Positions 1 through 6,836 are shown, counted from the first letter of the stretch. The stretch is 64,000 nucleotides of DNA from Clostridia bacterium (GCA_017484085.1 JAFUTW010000024.1:38609-102608), one strand, 5' to 3'. Notes: generated from the sequence alone by a model not told the origin. Program-made: numbers and translations.

Positions 1-216
1 CACAAGGCCGGCTTCGGCTACGACGCGCTGGGCGACCGCTACGTCGACATGAACGAAGCGGGCATCATCGATCCGACCAAGGTGACCCGTACCGCGCTGC
101 AGAACGCTGCCAGCGTTGCGGCTACTGTGCTGACCACCGAGTCCCTGGTGGCGGATCTCCCCGAGAAGAATCCGGCGCCGGCCCCGGCAAATCCCGACAT
201 GGGCGGCATGTACTGA
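1..216 (+). CDS. groEL: Chaperonin GroEL, C-terminal fragment
   Basis: The reading frame is open from base 1 and ends with TGA at 214-216, giving the last 71 residues of the 60-kDa chaperonin. The segment [20 protein letters not shown] followed by [20 protein letters not shown] is characteristic of the GroEL equatorial domain near its C-terminus. The tail is rich in Pro and Ala and ends in MGGMY, a short form of the usual Gly-Gly-Met tail. GroEL folds cytosolic proteins in an ATP-driven double ring with GroES; the rest of the gene lies outside the window. Base composition is markedly more GC-rich than the island that follows, so the native chromosome appears to stop shortly after this gene. 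Confidence 0.97.
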   Translation, partial: HKAGFGYDALGDRYVDMNEAGIIDPTKVTRTALQNAASVAATVLTTESLVADLPEKNPAPAPANPDMGGMY

Positions 217-314
217 TCGAGGCCGCAAAGCCTTGATATAGCTGGATTTTAGCACAATCGGGAAAGGCATTTACGCCACGTTTACGCCAAATTCAGCGCC
301 GAATGGATAGCAAG

Positions 315-358
315 AAATGGGCAGCCGGTACTGCATGTACTGACTGCCCATTTTTCTA
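315..358 (+). terminator. Possible groEL transcript terminator
   Basis: A 10-bp stem, AAATGGGCAG pairing with CTGCCCATTT, encloses a smaller GTAC/GTAC inverted repeat and is followed by a T-rich tract on the plus strand. It lies about 100 bases after the groEL stop codon. Confidence 0.45.
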
Positions 359-557
359 CGCCATTTGCTCTTTACAATCTTCGGACAAAAAACCGCCTCC
401 CATGAGATGGATATACGCACCACATAGGGCGGGTTGCCATCCGGGAAACGGCAGAAAACTGTCCCCCAAGTAATATAATAAGAAATTATATAAAAACAAG
501 AAGAAAAAGCGTTTCCTTTGATTTGGTCAGCTAAGAGAGGACTGTTCACATGAGGAA

Positions 558-583
558 GGGGCTGCGGAACAAACCGCAGCCCC
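558..583. terminator. Hairpin at the 3' end of the island cassettes
   Basis: A perfect inverted repeat, GGGGCTGCGG with CCGCAGCCCC and a 6-base loop, lies 15 bases beyond the stop codon of the minus-strand gene 940-599. Only a weak T run follows on the minus strand, so it may act as a terminator or as an mRNA 3'-end stabiliser. Confidence 0.5.
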
Positions 584-598
584 AAATCGGTAAAAACG

Positions 599-940
599 TT
601 ATTCCTGTTGCTCTGCTTCACTATCCAGGTTGATGCGAATATCATTTTGTATGAGATATTTCCCGTTGTTTTTTGCATAGAGCATTGCCAAAGCGTGATC
701 AACCAAAGATTTTAATTTGGTATCATCGGCAATATCTGTACTGCCTACAAAGCGAAATTCATGCTTATTGTCGATGAAGAACGTATCATAGTAATCACTC
801 AGTGCCATAAAGGCATCTGTGAGCTGCTGATCGTCGTCCCATTCGGGCGGATTATCGTTGTCGATGATCTCACCGTCTTCATCATACAGCCAAATGGGGT
901 AAGTGTTGTACTCTAAGAGCAAGCGAATTTTACTAATCAT
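599..940 (-). CDS. Small acidic hypothetical protein, possible immunity protein
   Basis: This encodes a 113-residue, strongly acidic protein with no signal peptide or membrane segment. It opens with IRLLLEYNTYPIWLYDEDG and contains EWDDDQQ, which gives a low predicted pI. I do not recognise a named family with certainty. Small acidic single-domain proteins downstream of a toxin domain are typical of immunity proteins in polymorphic toxin loci, and this gene is the last of three such genes after the nuclease-like toxin at 2630-2190. That role is inferred from position and composition only. The hairpin/repeat element 1041-1107 precedes it and a second hairpin (558-583) follows it, so it is packaged as a discrete cassette. 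Confidence 0.7.
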   Translation of the reverse strand: MISKIRLLLEYNTYPIWLYDEDGEIIDNDNPPEWDDDQQLTDAFMALSDYYDTFFIDNKHEFRFVGSTDIADDTKLKSLVDHALAMLYAKNNGKYLIQNDIRINLDSEAEQQE

Positions 941-1011
941 ATCCTACTGCATTACGCTCCTTTTCCATATGATTACTGTAAACCGTGCGATTCCAGTTAT
1001 TTCCGATTGAC

Positions 1012-1030
1012 AGCGCGAGAGATTCGCGCT
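1012..1030. repeat. Short hairpin upstream of the 940-599 gene
   Basis: An inverted repeat AGCGCGA/TCGCGCT with a 5-base loop lies between the conserved cassette repeat and the start of the 113-residue gene. It could be part of its leader RNA. Confidence 0.4.
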
Positions 1031-1040
1031 ATCATATAAG

Positions 1041-1121
1041 CACTTATTTGGAGGATACTCGTATCCCTCAGAATGAGCCCGCCGGGTGTTGGTAGCGCCC
1101 GGCGGGCCCTTTTTTTGCTTA
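1041..1121. repeat. Cassette repeat copy 1: conserved box plus constant-loop hairpin
   Basis: On the plus strand this contains a TTATTTGGAGGA box, the inverted repeat GGATAC-TC-GTATCC (1053-1066), CAGAATGAG, and a 10-bp GC-rich stem (1077-1086 with 1098-1107) whose loop contains GTTGGTAGC, then a T7 run that reaches the stop codon of the CPCC gene. Bases 1056-1103 are identical to 1580-1627. The upstream box is shared with 3333-3368. Read in the direction of the genes, the repeat starts two bases after a stop codon and ends ahead of the next gene. Confidence 0.85.
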
Positions 1122-1565
1122 TGAGCGCTTGTCCTGTTGATAGCGTTTGCGGAACTCGTTTAGGCACAAATCGTTTGAGCTGCCTGCCCAGCGATCTGGC
1201 TCATCTTCCATAAGGCCATCATCCAGCCACCCACAGACCGGGCTAATATCGAAGCTGTCCCGATCTTTGAACGTATGTTTCCCGCATACAGGGCATTGAT
1301 GAGGCTCTATAGGGGGGCAATGCTCGTCTGAAAAATCGTATTCTGGATTTTCTGCGATTACTTCCTCATACCACGCCCGGTACTCGTTGACGCTTTGAAC
1401 GTTTTTGCCCTGCTTGAGATCCGGATTGGCAGCTTGATTGTAATCGTAGCGCCACCCGCATTTAGAGCATTGAAGAAGGCCTACATTGTCACCCTCCTGC
1501 AACTCAGAGAAGTAAAACTTGCCGCAAACCGGACATACCATTGGCTGACACACACTGTTTTTCAT
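1119..1565 (-). CDS. Double CPCC-domain Cys-rich protein, likely immunity protein
   Basis: This encodes a 148-residue protein built from two related Cys-rich modules. The first has C11-x2-C14 and C33-x2-C36 followed by GW. The second has CPVCGKHTFKDRDSFDISPV followed by CGW, then a C-terminal block with NDLCLNEFRKRY, which matches the CPCC family (CPxC, then CPxCxW, then Gly/Asn...Leu-Asn-x-Ala/Phe-Arg). In the second module the third Cys position is Ser108, so only three ligands remain. CPCC proteins are often found as immunity proteins near polymorphic toxins, and the neighbours here fit. The start at 1565 is chosen because homology begins there; a longer upstream extension would run through the repeat element and looks non-coding. 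Confidence 0.8.
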   Translation of the reverse strand: MKNSVCQPMVCPVCGKFYFSELQEGDNVGLLQCSKCGWRYDYNQAANPDLKQGKNVQSVNEYRAWYEEVIAENPEYDFSDEHCPPIEPHQCPVCGKHTFKDRDSFDISPVCGWLDDGLMEDEPDRWAGSSNDLCLNEFRKRYQQDKRS

Positions 1566-1579
1566 TTCCTTGACCCCTC

Positions 1580-1644
1580 TACTCGTATCCCTCAGAATGA
1601 GCCCGCCGGGTGTTGGTAGCGCCCGGCAGGCTCTTTTTTGCTTA
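1580..1644. repeat. Cassette repeat copy 2
   Basis: Forty-eight bases (1580-1627) are identical to 1056-1103. They include the CTCGTATCCCTCAGAATGAG box and the hairpin stem 1601-1610 with 1622-1631, which has one mismatch. The loop again contains GTTGGTAGC. A T6 run leads into the stop codon of the 2175-1642 gene. The left arm of the GGATAC inverted repeat is lost in this copy. Confidence 0.85.
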
Positions 1645-2175
1645 TTCCTCAGCAGATGGAGACCATGAGTCCTCCAACTCATAGGAGAATAGCACCTTCG
1701 TTGTGGCCTTGTCCACTGCATGGACGATTTTCTCATCCAACGACAGATAGTACTGGACATTGTCATGCCGCTGCAAATAGTCGGAAAGCCGGATGTCCCC
1801 GTCTGCCTCTGTTGCATCATATACTTCTGTATCTGTCATGAAGTATATCTGCTTCCAACCTTCAAGGCTTTCGGGTACAGCAACATCTGAACGTTGGTAA
1901 ATCCGCAACCAGCGTCCACCAGGGATGTACTGTACTTCATACACCCTTTTGCATACGGGACAGAACCAATAATCTACGGGTTCCGGCCTGTCCATGTAAT
2001 CTCTTTGACATTCGTTCTTTTCGTCCCACCCAAGCAAGAAATCGTGAAGAGTAACCTCCGGATTATCTTTAATCGCATTGTCGGCTTCATTTTTGTAATA
2101 GACATACACAATGTACGGAGACGGATCATCTGATGATCCCATACTTGCTCCGCACTTACATCCCAATCGTGACAT
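1642..2175 (-). CDS. Hypothetical protein with CxC...CxxC metal-binding pattern, possible immunity protein
   Basis: This encodes a 177-residue cytosolic protein. An N-terminal CKC pair (C6, C8) and a later WFCPVC (C72, C75) could form a single zinc ribbon; the C-terminal half is acidic and without Cys. It carries the segment PVDYWFCPVCKRVYEVQYIP, which resembles Cys-rich immunity-like proteins, but I cannot assign a named family. The start at 2175 is preceded by a strong GGAGGAA ribosome site; it lies 14 bases after the toxin-domain gene stop, so the two are probably one transcript. Position directly after a toxin domain makes cognate immunity the simplest guess. Confidence 0.75.
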   Translation of the reverse strand: MSRLGCKCGASMGSSDDPSPYIVYVYYKNEADNAIKDNPEVTLHDFLLGWDEKNECQRDYMDRPEPVDYWFCPVCKRVYEVQYIPGGRWLRIYQRSDVAVPESLEGWKQIYFMTDTEVYDATEADGDIRLSDYLQRHDNVQYYLSLDEKIVHAVDKATTKVLFSYELEDSWSPSAEE

Positions 2176-2189
2176 GCTTATTCCTCCAT

Positions 2190-2630
2190 TCAATATGAGA
2201 GTTTAGTTCTATCAGCAAACCAGACCTCGATTGGCCCTTTGATGAGCCCTTTTCGCCTTGCTTCTGCAATGCCAGCTTCTGCAAACTTACGCCCCGTTTC
2301 ACTATTTCTGTGATTAGGGAGATAGATCGCAATCGTGTCTCCGGCGTGTATCTGCTCATTAGCCTTTTGAATATTTGTGGCGATTTTGCTTGAATTTGGA
2401 CTCGTGACCCTCTTAACTTCGATGTTTTTAATAAAGTTATCATCGTTACTTGATTTAATTGTTAAATCGTAAGTATGGTCTGGAGCGTGGGTCTGGCGAA
2501 AAACAGCTTCAAAACCTTGGTCGATATAGCGCTCTGCTACAAAAATTGCGCCTTTATCCGTGACTTTATGGCCGCCGGAGTCCTTATAGCTCGGCTGTTT
2601 TTCGGTATAACCGCCTCTGCCTCTGCCCAT
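2190..2630 (-). CDS. Stand-alone CdiA-C-like nuclease toxin domain
   Basis: This encodes a 146-residue protein without signal peptide. After a Gly/Arg/Lys-rich N-terminus come the segments GHKVTDKGAIFVAERYIDQG, HTYDLTI with Asp55, and NIEVKRV with Glu71 and Lys73, then a helix IATNIQKANEQIHAGDTIAI and a C-terminal beta strand IEVWFADRT. This order (helix, Asp, ExK, amphipathic helix with Gln) is that of CdiA C-terminal tRNase/BECR-type toxins, and the Asp...ExK spacing also suits a PD-(D/E)XK nuclease. Such domains normally sit at the C-terminus of large secreted proteins; here it is a separate small gene. Its ATG follows the DUF4417 stop codon by one base, so translation is likely coupled. 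Toxicity is inferred. Confidence 0.65.
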   Translation of the reverse strand: MGRGRGGYTEKQPSYKDSGGHKVTDKGAIFVAERYIDQGFEAVFRQTHAPDHTYDLTIKSSNDDNFIKNIEVKRVTSPNSSKIATNIQKANEQIHAGDTIAIYLPNHRNSETGRKFAEAGIAEARRKGLIKGPIEVWFADRTKLSY

Positions 2631-2631
2631 A

Positions 2632-3279
2632 TCACGCACCCCATCTTTCTTGCGAAAACGTGTTACAGACGACGATAGGCATCGGGAAGCGTTCCCGCCA
2701 AGCATCGGGGAACTTGCCGTAGACGACGAGCTTTTCCGGGTGCTTTTGACGAGCCAGCTCGTGCAGACCGTTCAAAAGGGACTGCTTGGAAACGTAATCG
2801 TGGCCCATGCACCCTTGCGTCGTGATGGAAAGCACGCTGTATGCCGGAAGCCCATCAAAGGCCCATTCAAGACTCTCTGCATCGCTCCATCCTGCGTTGG
2901 GGATGATGGTTAGACCGTTCCGCTGCATATAATAGGCCGTTGCCCGGTTGCGCCAACAGTTCCATATCTGTTGGCTGCGGGGCATGTCCAGATAAATGCT
3001 GTAGTCGGTACTGATCCCACCGGCAAAGCGCCGCAAAACCGATAAGTACTGCGCGGGGCGGTTCCATAGCCGTTCAAACTGGTAGTCGTCCTCGTAGAAA
3101 TGAAACCACCGCTGTTCGGGATTCTTGGCCGTCTTAGCCATGTGGAACGGCACGAGATTTTCCGGCTCAACGTCATGAACCGGCTGGAGCTTGGGCATAT
3201 CGTATTTTCCCTCAAGCTCCGCATCCTTGATTCGTTCCCAGCGGAACGTGTCAAGGTCATTCAGTTTATCAAATTTCAT
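2632..3279 (-). CDS. DUF4417 family protein
   Basis: This encodes a 215-residue protein. The family signature is clear: FERLWNRPAQYLSVLRRFAG, then STDYSIYLDMPRSQQIWNCW, then PNAGWSDAESLEWAFDGLP and a TTQGCMG turn. DUF4417 proteins are found mainly in phages and integrative elements of Firmicutes, and their biochemical function is not known to me. The start has GGAG nine bases upstream. The gene ends in the middle of the GGTGCG-TGA-T-ATG junction that starts the toxin domain, so the two proteins are made from one message. Its C-terminus after the conserved domain is short. Confidence 0.85.
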   Translation of the reverse strand: MKFDKLNDLDTFRWERIKDAELEGKYDMPKLQPVHDVEPENLVPFHMAKTAKNPEQRWFHFYEDDYQFERLWNRPAQYLSVLRRFAGGISTDYSIYLDMPRSQQIWNCWRNRATAYYMQRNGLTIIPNAGWSDAESLEWAFDGLPAYSVLSITTQGCMGHDYVSKQSLLNGLHELARQKHPEKLVVYGKFPDAWRERFPMPIVVCNTFSQERWGA

Positions 3280-3309
3280 TTTGTCTTCTCCATATCCTAA
3301 GATTTTTGT

Positions 3310-3368
3310 ATCTGAGGATACGAGAGCCGATTTACTTATTTGGAGGACACTCGTATCCCCAGAATGGG
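3310..3368. repeat. Cassette repeat copy 3, conserved box
   Basis: Bases 3333-3368 match 1041-1076 in the box TTATTTGGAGGA, ACTCGTATCC and CAGAATG. An extra inverted copy of GGATACGAG occurs at 3316-3324, so this copy has outward arms GGATACGAG...CTCGTATCC. It lies in the leader of the DUF4417 gene. Confidence 0.75.
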
Positions 3369-3373
3369 TTTAT

Positions 3374-3409
3374 GGTGCAGCATACCGTTGGTAGCAGCCA
3401 TGCTGCGCC
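3374..3409. repeat. Constant-loop hairpin 3
   Basis: The stem GGTGCAGCAT (3374-3383) pairs with ATGCTGCGCC (3400-3409), including one G-T pair. The loop contains GTTGGTAGC, as in hairpins at 1077 and 1601, although the stem sequence is unrelated. Confidence 0.8.
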
Positions 3410-3421
3410 GCCTGCATCTAT

Positions 3422-3454
3422 GCCGGTATAAAAGTTGGTAGCAGATATACCGGC
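3422..3454. repeat. Constant-loop hairpin 4
   Basis: The stem GCCGGTATA (3422-3430) pairs perfectly with TATACCGGC (3446-3454). The 15-base loop again contains GTTGGTAGC. It is placed in tandem with hairpin 3, between the Fic and DUF4417 genes. Confidence 0.8.
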
Positions 3455-3502
3455 TTCCTTACACAATCATACGCCTCACCGCCTTTCCTGTCATCCGCAT
3501 TC

Positions 3503-4576
3503 TCATGTCCTCTGTGCGAGATCGATAAGCTCTGTGAAAAAGTACTGTTTCCCGCGCTTACGATCATCCCCAAGGAGGACTCGCTTTTCCTCTAACACAT
3601 GCAGATACCGTACCGCCTGCCCATGAGAGACCGCTAACTGGTCTTCAAGGATATAGGCGTTCAGTGCCGGATGTGTGAACAGGCATTCGATGATTTCATC
3701 AAATTTCGGGCTGTTGATGCACTCCTTGACCGTGTTCTTAGTCTTGTTGTAAAGTGCGTTCAGCGCGTCGATGTACCCGATATGCTTGGCCGTCTGCACA
3801 CAGACCTTATGGAGGAAATACTTGATCCACTCATCAAGCGTATTGGTTCTCGAATCTGTCAGCATACGGTAGTAAACGGCTTTGTCCATACTTATAGCCT
3901 CGCTGATATAGAAGAACGGAAAATTGATGACTCTGGCCTTGTAAAGGTACAGACTGATCAACACGCGGCCAACACGCCCGTTACCATCGGAGAACGGGTG
4001 AATTGATTCAAACTGAGAGTGGATCATAGCTGCCTTGATAAGCGGGTTCAGACCGTCCTCGGTGTCATTCATAAAGGAAATCAGTTCATCCATGTATTTT
4101 TTCGTTTCCGAAGCAGAGGGGGGAGTGTAGACCACGGCCCCGGTGGAGCTTTTGATCTGGTTGTCCTTGACCTTGTATTTTCCGAGCGTTTTTTCAAGGC
4201 CCGGCGCGATAATCCCGGTCATCATATAAACATGGAGCTGCTTCATGAAAGAATGCGTGAATTTCCCAGAACGAAGGTGTTCCGCGCCAAAGATAAGGGT
4301 TCGGGTATGATTGCGGACTTCTGTCTGGATCTTATCCCCGCTGGTTTGCGGGCTGATCTCGTTTTTCAGTACGTCCGGGATGGTTGTCTGCGTTCCCTCA
4401 ATATACATCGACGAAACCGCTTCCTTCTTCTGGAGCATCGGGATGAGGATGCTGTTGAATTGGTAAGAATCTATCTTTGCCTCCAGAATACCAAGGCTCT
4501 TGGAGGCGTTCGCCAGCTCATTCACGAAAAATTTGACGTCGAAATCGTCTACGCGGTCTTTTATAAATTCCAACAT
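3503..4576 (-). CDS. Fic family AMP-transferase, class II autoinhibited
   Basis: This encodes a 357-residue cytosolic protein. The Fic active-site motif HPFSDGNGRVGR lies at 193-204, with His193 as the catalytic base. Upstream, S56-MYI-E60-G61 fits the inhibitory helix motif [S/T]xxxE[G/N], placed N-terminal to the Fic core as in class II Fic proteins. The C-terminal 90 residues look like a winged helix, as in Fic proteins that regulate themselves or act on DNA-linked targets. Fic enzymes move AMP from ATP to Ser/Thr/Tyr of target proteins. The start at 4576 has AAGGAG eight bases upstream, better than a Met six codons earlier. It is transcribed from its own promoter (4608-4636) with an operator-like inverted repeat. 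Confidence 0.92.
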   Translation of the reverse strand: MLEFIKDRVDDFDVKFFVNELANASKSLGILEAKIDSYQFNSILIPMLQKKEAVSSMYIEGTQTTIPDVLKNEISPQTSGDKIQTEVRNHTRTLIFGAEHLRSGKFTHSFMKQLHVYMMTGIIAPGLEKTLGKYKVKDNQIKSSTGAVVYTPPSASETKKYMDELISFMNDTEDGLNPLIKAAMIHSQFESIHPFSDGNGRVGRVLISLYLYKARVINFPFFYISEAISMDKAVYYRMLTDSRTNTLDEWIKYFLHKVCVQTAKHIGYIDALNALYNKTKNTVKECINSPKFDEIIECLFTHPALNAYILEDQLAVSHGQAVRYLHVLEEKRVLLGDDRKRGKQYFFTELIDLAQRT

Positions 4577-4588
4577 GGCAAAGTCTCC

Positions 4589-4609
4589 TTTCATCTACAC
4601 ACGATGAAA
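4589..4609. promoter_or_regulatory. Operator-like inverted repeat before fic
   Basis: TTTCATC and GATGAAA with a 7-base spacer form a perfect inverted repeat overlapping the -10 and start region of the Fic promoter. Autoregulation by the C-terminal winged-helix part of the Fic protein is possible, but this is inference. Confidence 0.5.
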
Positions 4610-4636
4610 TATAGCACCATACGGGAATAAAGTCAA
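4608..4636 (-). promoter_or_regulatory. Sigma-A promoter of the Fic gene
   Basis: On the minus strand TTGACT and TATATT are separated by 17 bases, about 40 bases upstream of the chosen start. Confidence 0.75.
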
Positions 4637-4684
4637 GAGCTAACACGCATCTTTTTGTAAAACATGCACGTTAGCTCTTTTTGC
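4635..4684 (+). terminator. Strong hairpin with T run at the island edge
   Basis: A stem of about 16 bp (4635-4650 with 4664-4679; three bases unpaired) is followed by TTTTT on the plus strand. It separates the island from the phosphatase gene block and abuts the Fic -35 box. Confidence 0.65.
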
Positions 4685-4710
4685 GCCTATGTAAATCGGA
4701 CGCCTTGTAT

Positions 4711-4978
4711 TTATATATTGACCTCCGATACATACGCCGCCCATGAGACAAAACAGCCCTGCTCCGGCAGCACCAGCACGCCGTCTGTGCGGTCACGCTG
4801 CTGCACCAGCAAACAATCCCAGACGTCTCCCGGCTTTGCAGTCTTGCCCGTGATCCTCAATGAATTGCCTGTCTGCCAGCATATCCGTAACGAAGTTTTC
4901 ATAGTCGATTCCTTGCAGTTCCACCTTGGCAACAATGCGGTATGGCCGTTCCCTGTTAAGCAGATGCAGGATCTGCAA
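4711..4978 (-). pseudogene. Frameshifted small gene (DUF6329-like)
   Basis: Two frames together make one plausible protein. The first half, starting at TTG 4978, reads ILHLLNRERPYRIVAKVELQ and continues through IDYENFVTDMLADRQFIEDH to CKAG. At about 4838 the coherent sequence moves to the next frame as KPGDVWDCLLVQQRDRTDGV, then FVSWAAYV, and ends at 4711. The joined protein of about 90 residues resembles small DUF6329-type proteins of Clostridial mobile elements. A one-base change at the TGCAAAGCCGGG site explains the break. It lies directly after the phosphatase stop codon. A sequencing error is the main alternative. Confidence 0.6.
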
Positions 4979-4979
4979 A

Positions 4980-6464
4980 TCATCCAGCCTCTGGGGTCGC
5001 TCTACGAAATAAAGCAGAGGCCGTGCACTCTGTTCCGCGGTATAAAAGACAAAGCATGGTCATATCGTCGAACTGTTTCGCGCTGTTTACGAAGGCGTTC
5101 ACATCCGATCGCACGGAGCGCAGGATTTCTTCGGGGGACTCCTTTTCCGCCTGATTCAGCACGGCCTTCAGGCGCTCTGTGCCGTACATCTTTCCGGCGG
5201 CGTCATTGGCCTCCGGTACGCCGTCGGTGTAGACGAAGACGGCGTCTCCCTGGGAAAGCTCCAGGGTATATTCGGTGTACTGCGCCTTCTTTGTCACACC
5301 GACCATCACGCCGTGCTTGTCCCGCAGCACCCGGAAAGTGCCGCCCCCGGCGCGGATGAACGGGTTTTCGTGGCCCGCATTGGCGCAGGTCAGTTTCCCT
5401 GTGCTGATCTCAAGGATGCCGATCCAGACGGTGACGAACATCTTTGAGGGGTTGTTTTCACACAGCAGCCTGTTCACGGATTCAAGCAGGCCCTTCGGCG
5501 AGCAGCCCCGCATGGCTTCGGATTTGATCATGCTCCTGGAGGACATCATGAACAGCGCAGCCGGAACGCCCTTGTCGGACACATCCGCGATCACCAGGCA
5601 AAGATGGTCGTCGTCGACCAGAAAGAAATCGTAATAGTCGCCGCCGATCTCCCGTGCAGGCTCCATCGTTGCGAAGATGTCGAACTCGCTTCGATCCTTG
5701 TAGGCGCATGCGGGATCGGGGAGGATGCTCTGCTGGATATCGTGGGCCATGGACAGCTCTGCATCGACCCTGGAAATGCGCCTTTGTTCCAGGATCATCT
5801 GATGGCCCCGCGCGGCGCTCTGTACGGAGGCATAGGCCACGATGACATACAGCAGCAGCTTGGGGAGATAACTCAGCAGGGGGGTGTTTCGGATGAGCAT
5901 GGATCTTTGCAGGCCCATGAACTCCAGCGCCTCGACGAGGCGATGCCCGATGAACAGCGTAAAGTTTTGCGGCAGATCGATGATATTGACATCGAGTATC
6001 CCGTGTACCGCGCCCCAGATTGCCGAGAGCGCAAAGATGACCGCTGTGAATACGGCGACCCGCAGCGTGGTGATCTTTGAGAAGTATCGTATACTGATCA
6101 CGATGGGGATGACCATCAGCAGCGCGGTCTTGTAGGTCAGCTGGGCGTCGATGATGGCCAGGGAAAGGGTCAGGCTCCCCAGCAGCACGTTCTTCATCCA
6201 GGGCTTTCCCGGGCCGAAGAGCGTGTAGATCGTGAGCGGGATCAGCTGGAAGAGGATCCCATCTATGATCGCCGCTGTCAGCGCCTTTCCTTTGAAGAGC
6301 CCCAGAAGGTTGAACAGCAGCACTACGAGATAGACAGCCTCCGTGACAACGATCGTCAGGGCCACAGCCCGGTTTCCCTGCTGTTCATTGAAGATAAAAA
6401 TGTCGTCTGTATCCCGGGGCTGCAGCCTCTCCCAGGCCTTTTTGAACCATGCAGTCTTTTTCAT
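4980..6464 (-). CDS. Membrane-anchored PP2C/SpoIIE serine phosphatase (RsbU-like)
   Basis: This encodes a 494-residue protein. Residues 1 to about 220 hold some six hydrophobic segments, so the sensor part is a membrane domain. A short helix VDAELSMAHDIQQSILP links it to a PP2C-type SpoIIE domain with EIGGDYYDFF, VIADVSDKGVPAALFM, ANAGHENP, YTDGVPEAND and a terminal QFDDMTMLCL; these hold the metal-binding Asp residues. Such enzymes dephosphorylate anti-anti-sigma or related proteins and control stress or sporulation sigma factors. No partner switching genes are adjacent. GAGGGG sits eight bases before the start. Confidence 0.92.
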   Translation of the reverse strand: MKKTAWFKKAWERLQPRDTDDIFIFNEQQGNRAVALTIVVTEAVYLVVLLFNLLGLFKGKALTAAIIDGILFQLIPLTIYTLFGPGKPWMKNVLLGSLTLSLAIIDAQLTYKTALLMVIPIVISIRYFSKITTLRVAVFTAVIFALSAIWGAVHGILDVNIIDLPQNFTLFIGHRLVEALEFMGLQRSMLIRNTPLLSYLPKLLLYVIVAYASVQSAARGHQMILEQRRISRVDAELSMAHDIQQSILPDPACAYKDRSEFDIFATMEPAREIGGDYYDFFLVDDDHLCLVIADVSDKGVPAALFMMSSRSMIKSEAMRGCSPKGLLESVNRLLCENNPSKMFVTVWIGILEISTGKLTCANAGHENPFIRAGGGTFRVLRDKHGVMVGVTKKAQYTEYTLELSQGDAVFVYTDGVPEANDAAGKMYGTERLKAVLNQAEKESPEEILRSVRSDVNAFVNSAKQFDDMTMLCLLYRGTECTASALFRRATPEAG

Positions 6465-6706
6465 CGATCAAACCCCTCAATAGGCCATACAGAACATCAG
6501 CATGACGCTCTGTTTCCCCGGACTCAACCGGCAGGCTCTTTGCTCCGGCCTGAAATCCTTTCAGACAGACAGTATTTTATATCACATCATCTTCAAAAAG
6601 CAATGCCGCACAGTATAAATCCGGGCCGCACAGGCGCAGCGATACGCAATGCAAAAGGATAACGGTTATAACGGCATGAATTGGATGAAGACACGGAAAA
6701 AACCGC

Positions 6707-6735
6707 TTGACAGGACTGCTCGTCGGCGCTATAAT
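6707..6735 (+). promoter_or_regulatory. Consensus promoter of the tRNA-Asn gene
   Basis: TTGACA and TATAAT are a perfect match to the sigma-A consensus with 17 bases between them, ending 25 bases before the tRNA. The rest of the 296-base gap back to 6465 shows no gene. Confidence 0.93.
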
Positions 6736-6760
6736 ACCTATCGTTCGCAAGAGAACGTAT

Positions 6761-6835
<75 letters not shown>

Positions 6836-6836
6836 C

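Larger units (their letters stand above)
217..598. other. Gene-poor junction between groEL and the accessory island
   Basis: I see no convincing gene here. There are two hairpins. One has a 10-bp stem (315-324 with 344-353) followed by T5 on the plus strand and may be a late groEL terminator. The other is a perfect 10-bp stem (558-567 with 574-583), just downstream of the minus-strand gene ending at 599. The 470-500 stretch is AT-rich. I looked for a direct repeat that could mark an integration site against 4600-4720 and found none by eye. Confidence 0.5.

Noticed and set aside
271-702. A 143-residue minus-strand frame at the island edge
   Set aside because: It overlaps the better-supported 113-residue gene, contains a hairpin, and shows no protein-like pattern or ribosome site.
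1077-1631. The hairpins as ordinary terminators of the minus-strand genes
   Set aside because: The T runs are on the plus strand, ahead of the stem in the direction of these genes, so they do not form a normal minus-strand terminator.
1077-3454. The constant-loop hairpins as integron attC sites
   Set aside because: The loop GTTGGTAGC does not fit the GTTRRRY core, the paired RYYYAAC box is missing, and no integron integrase is seen.
217-4710. Attachment sites of an integrated element
   Set aside because: I found no direct repeat at the two ends and no integrase gene; the tRNA-Asn lies outside the island edge.
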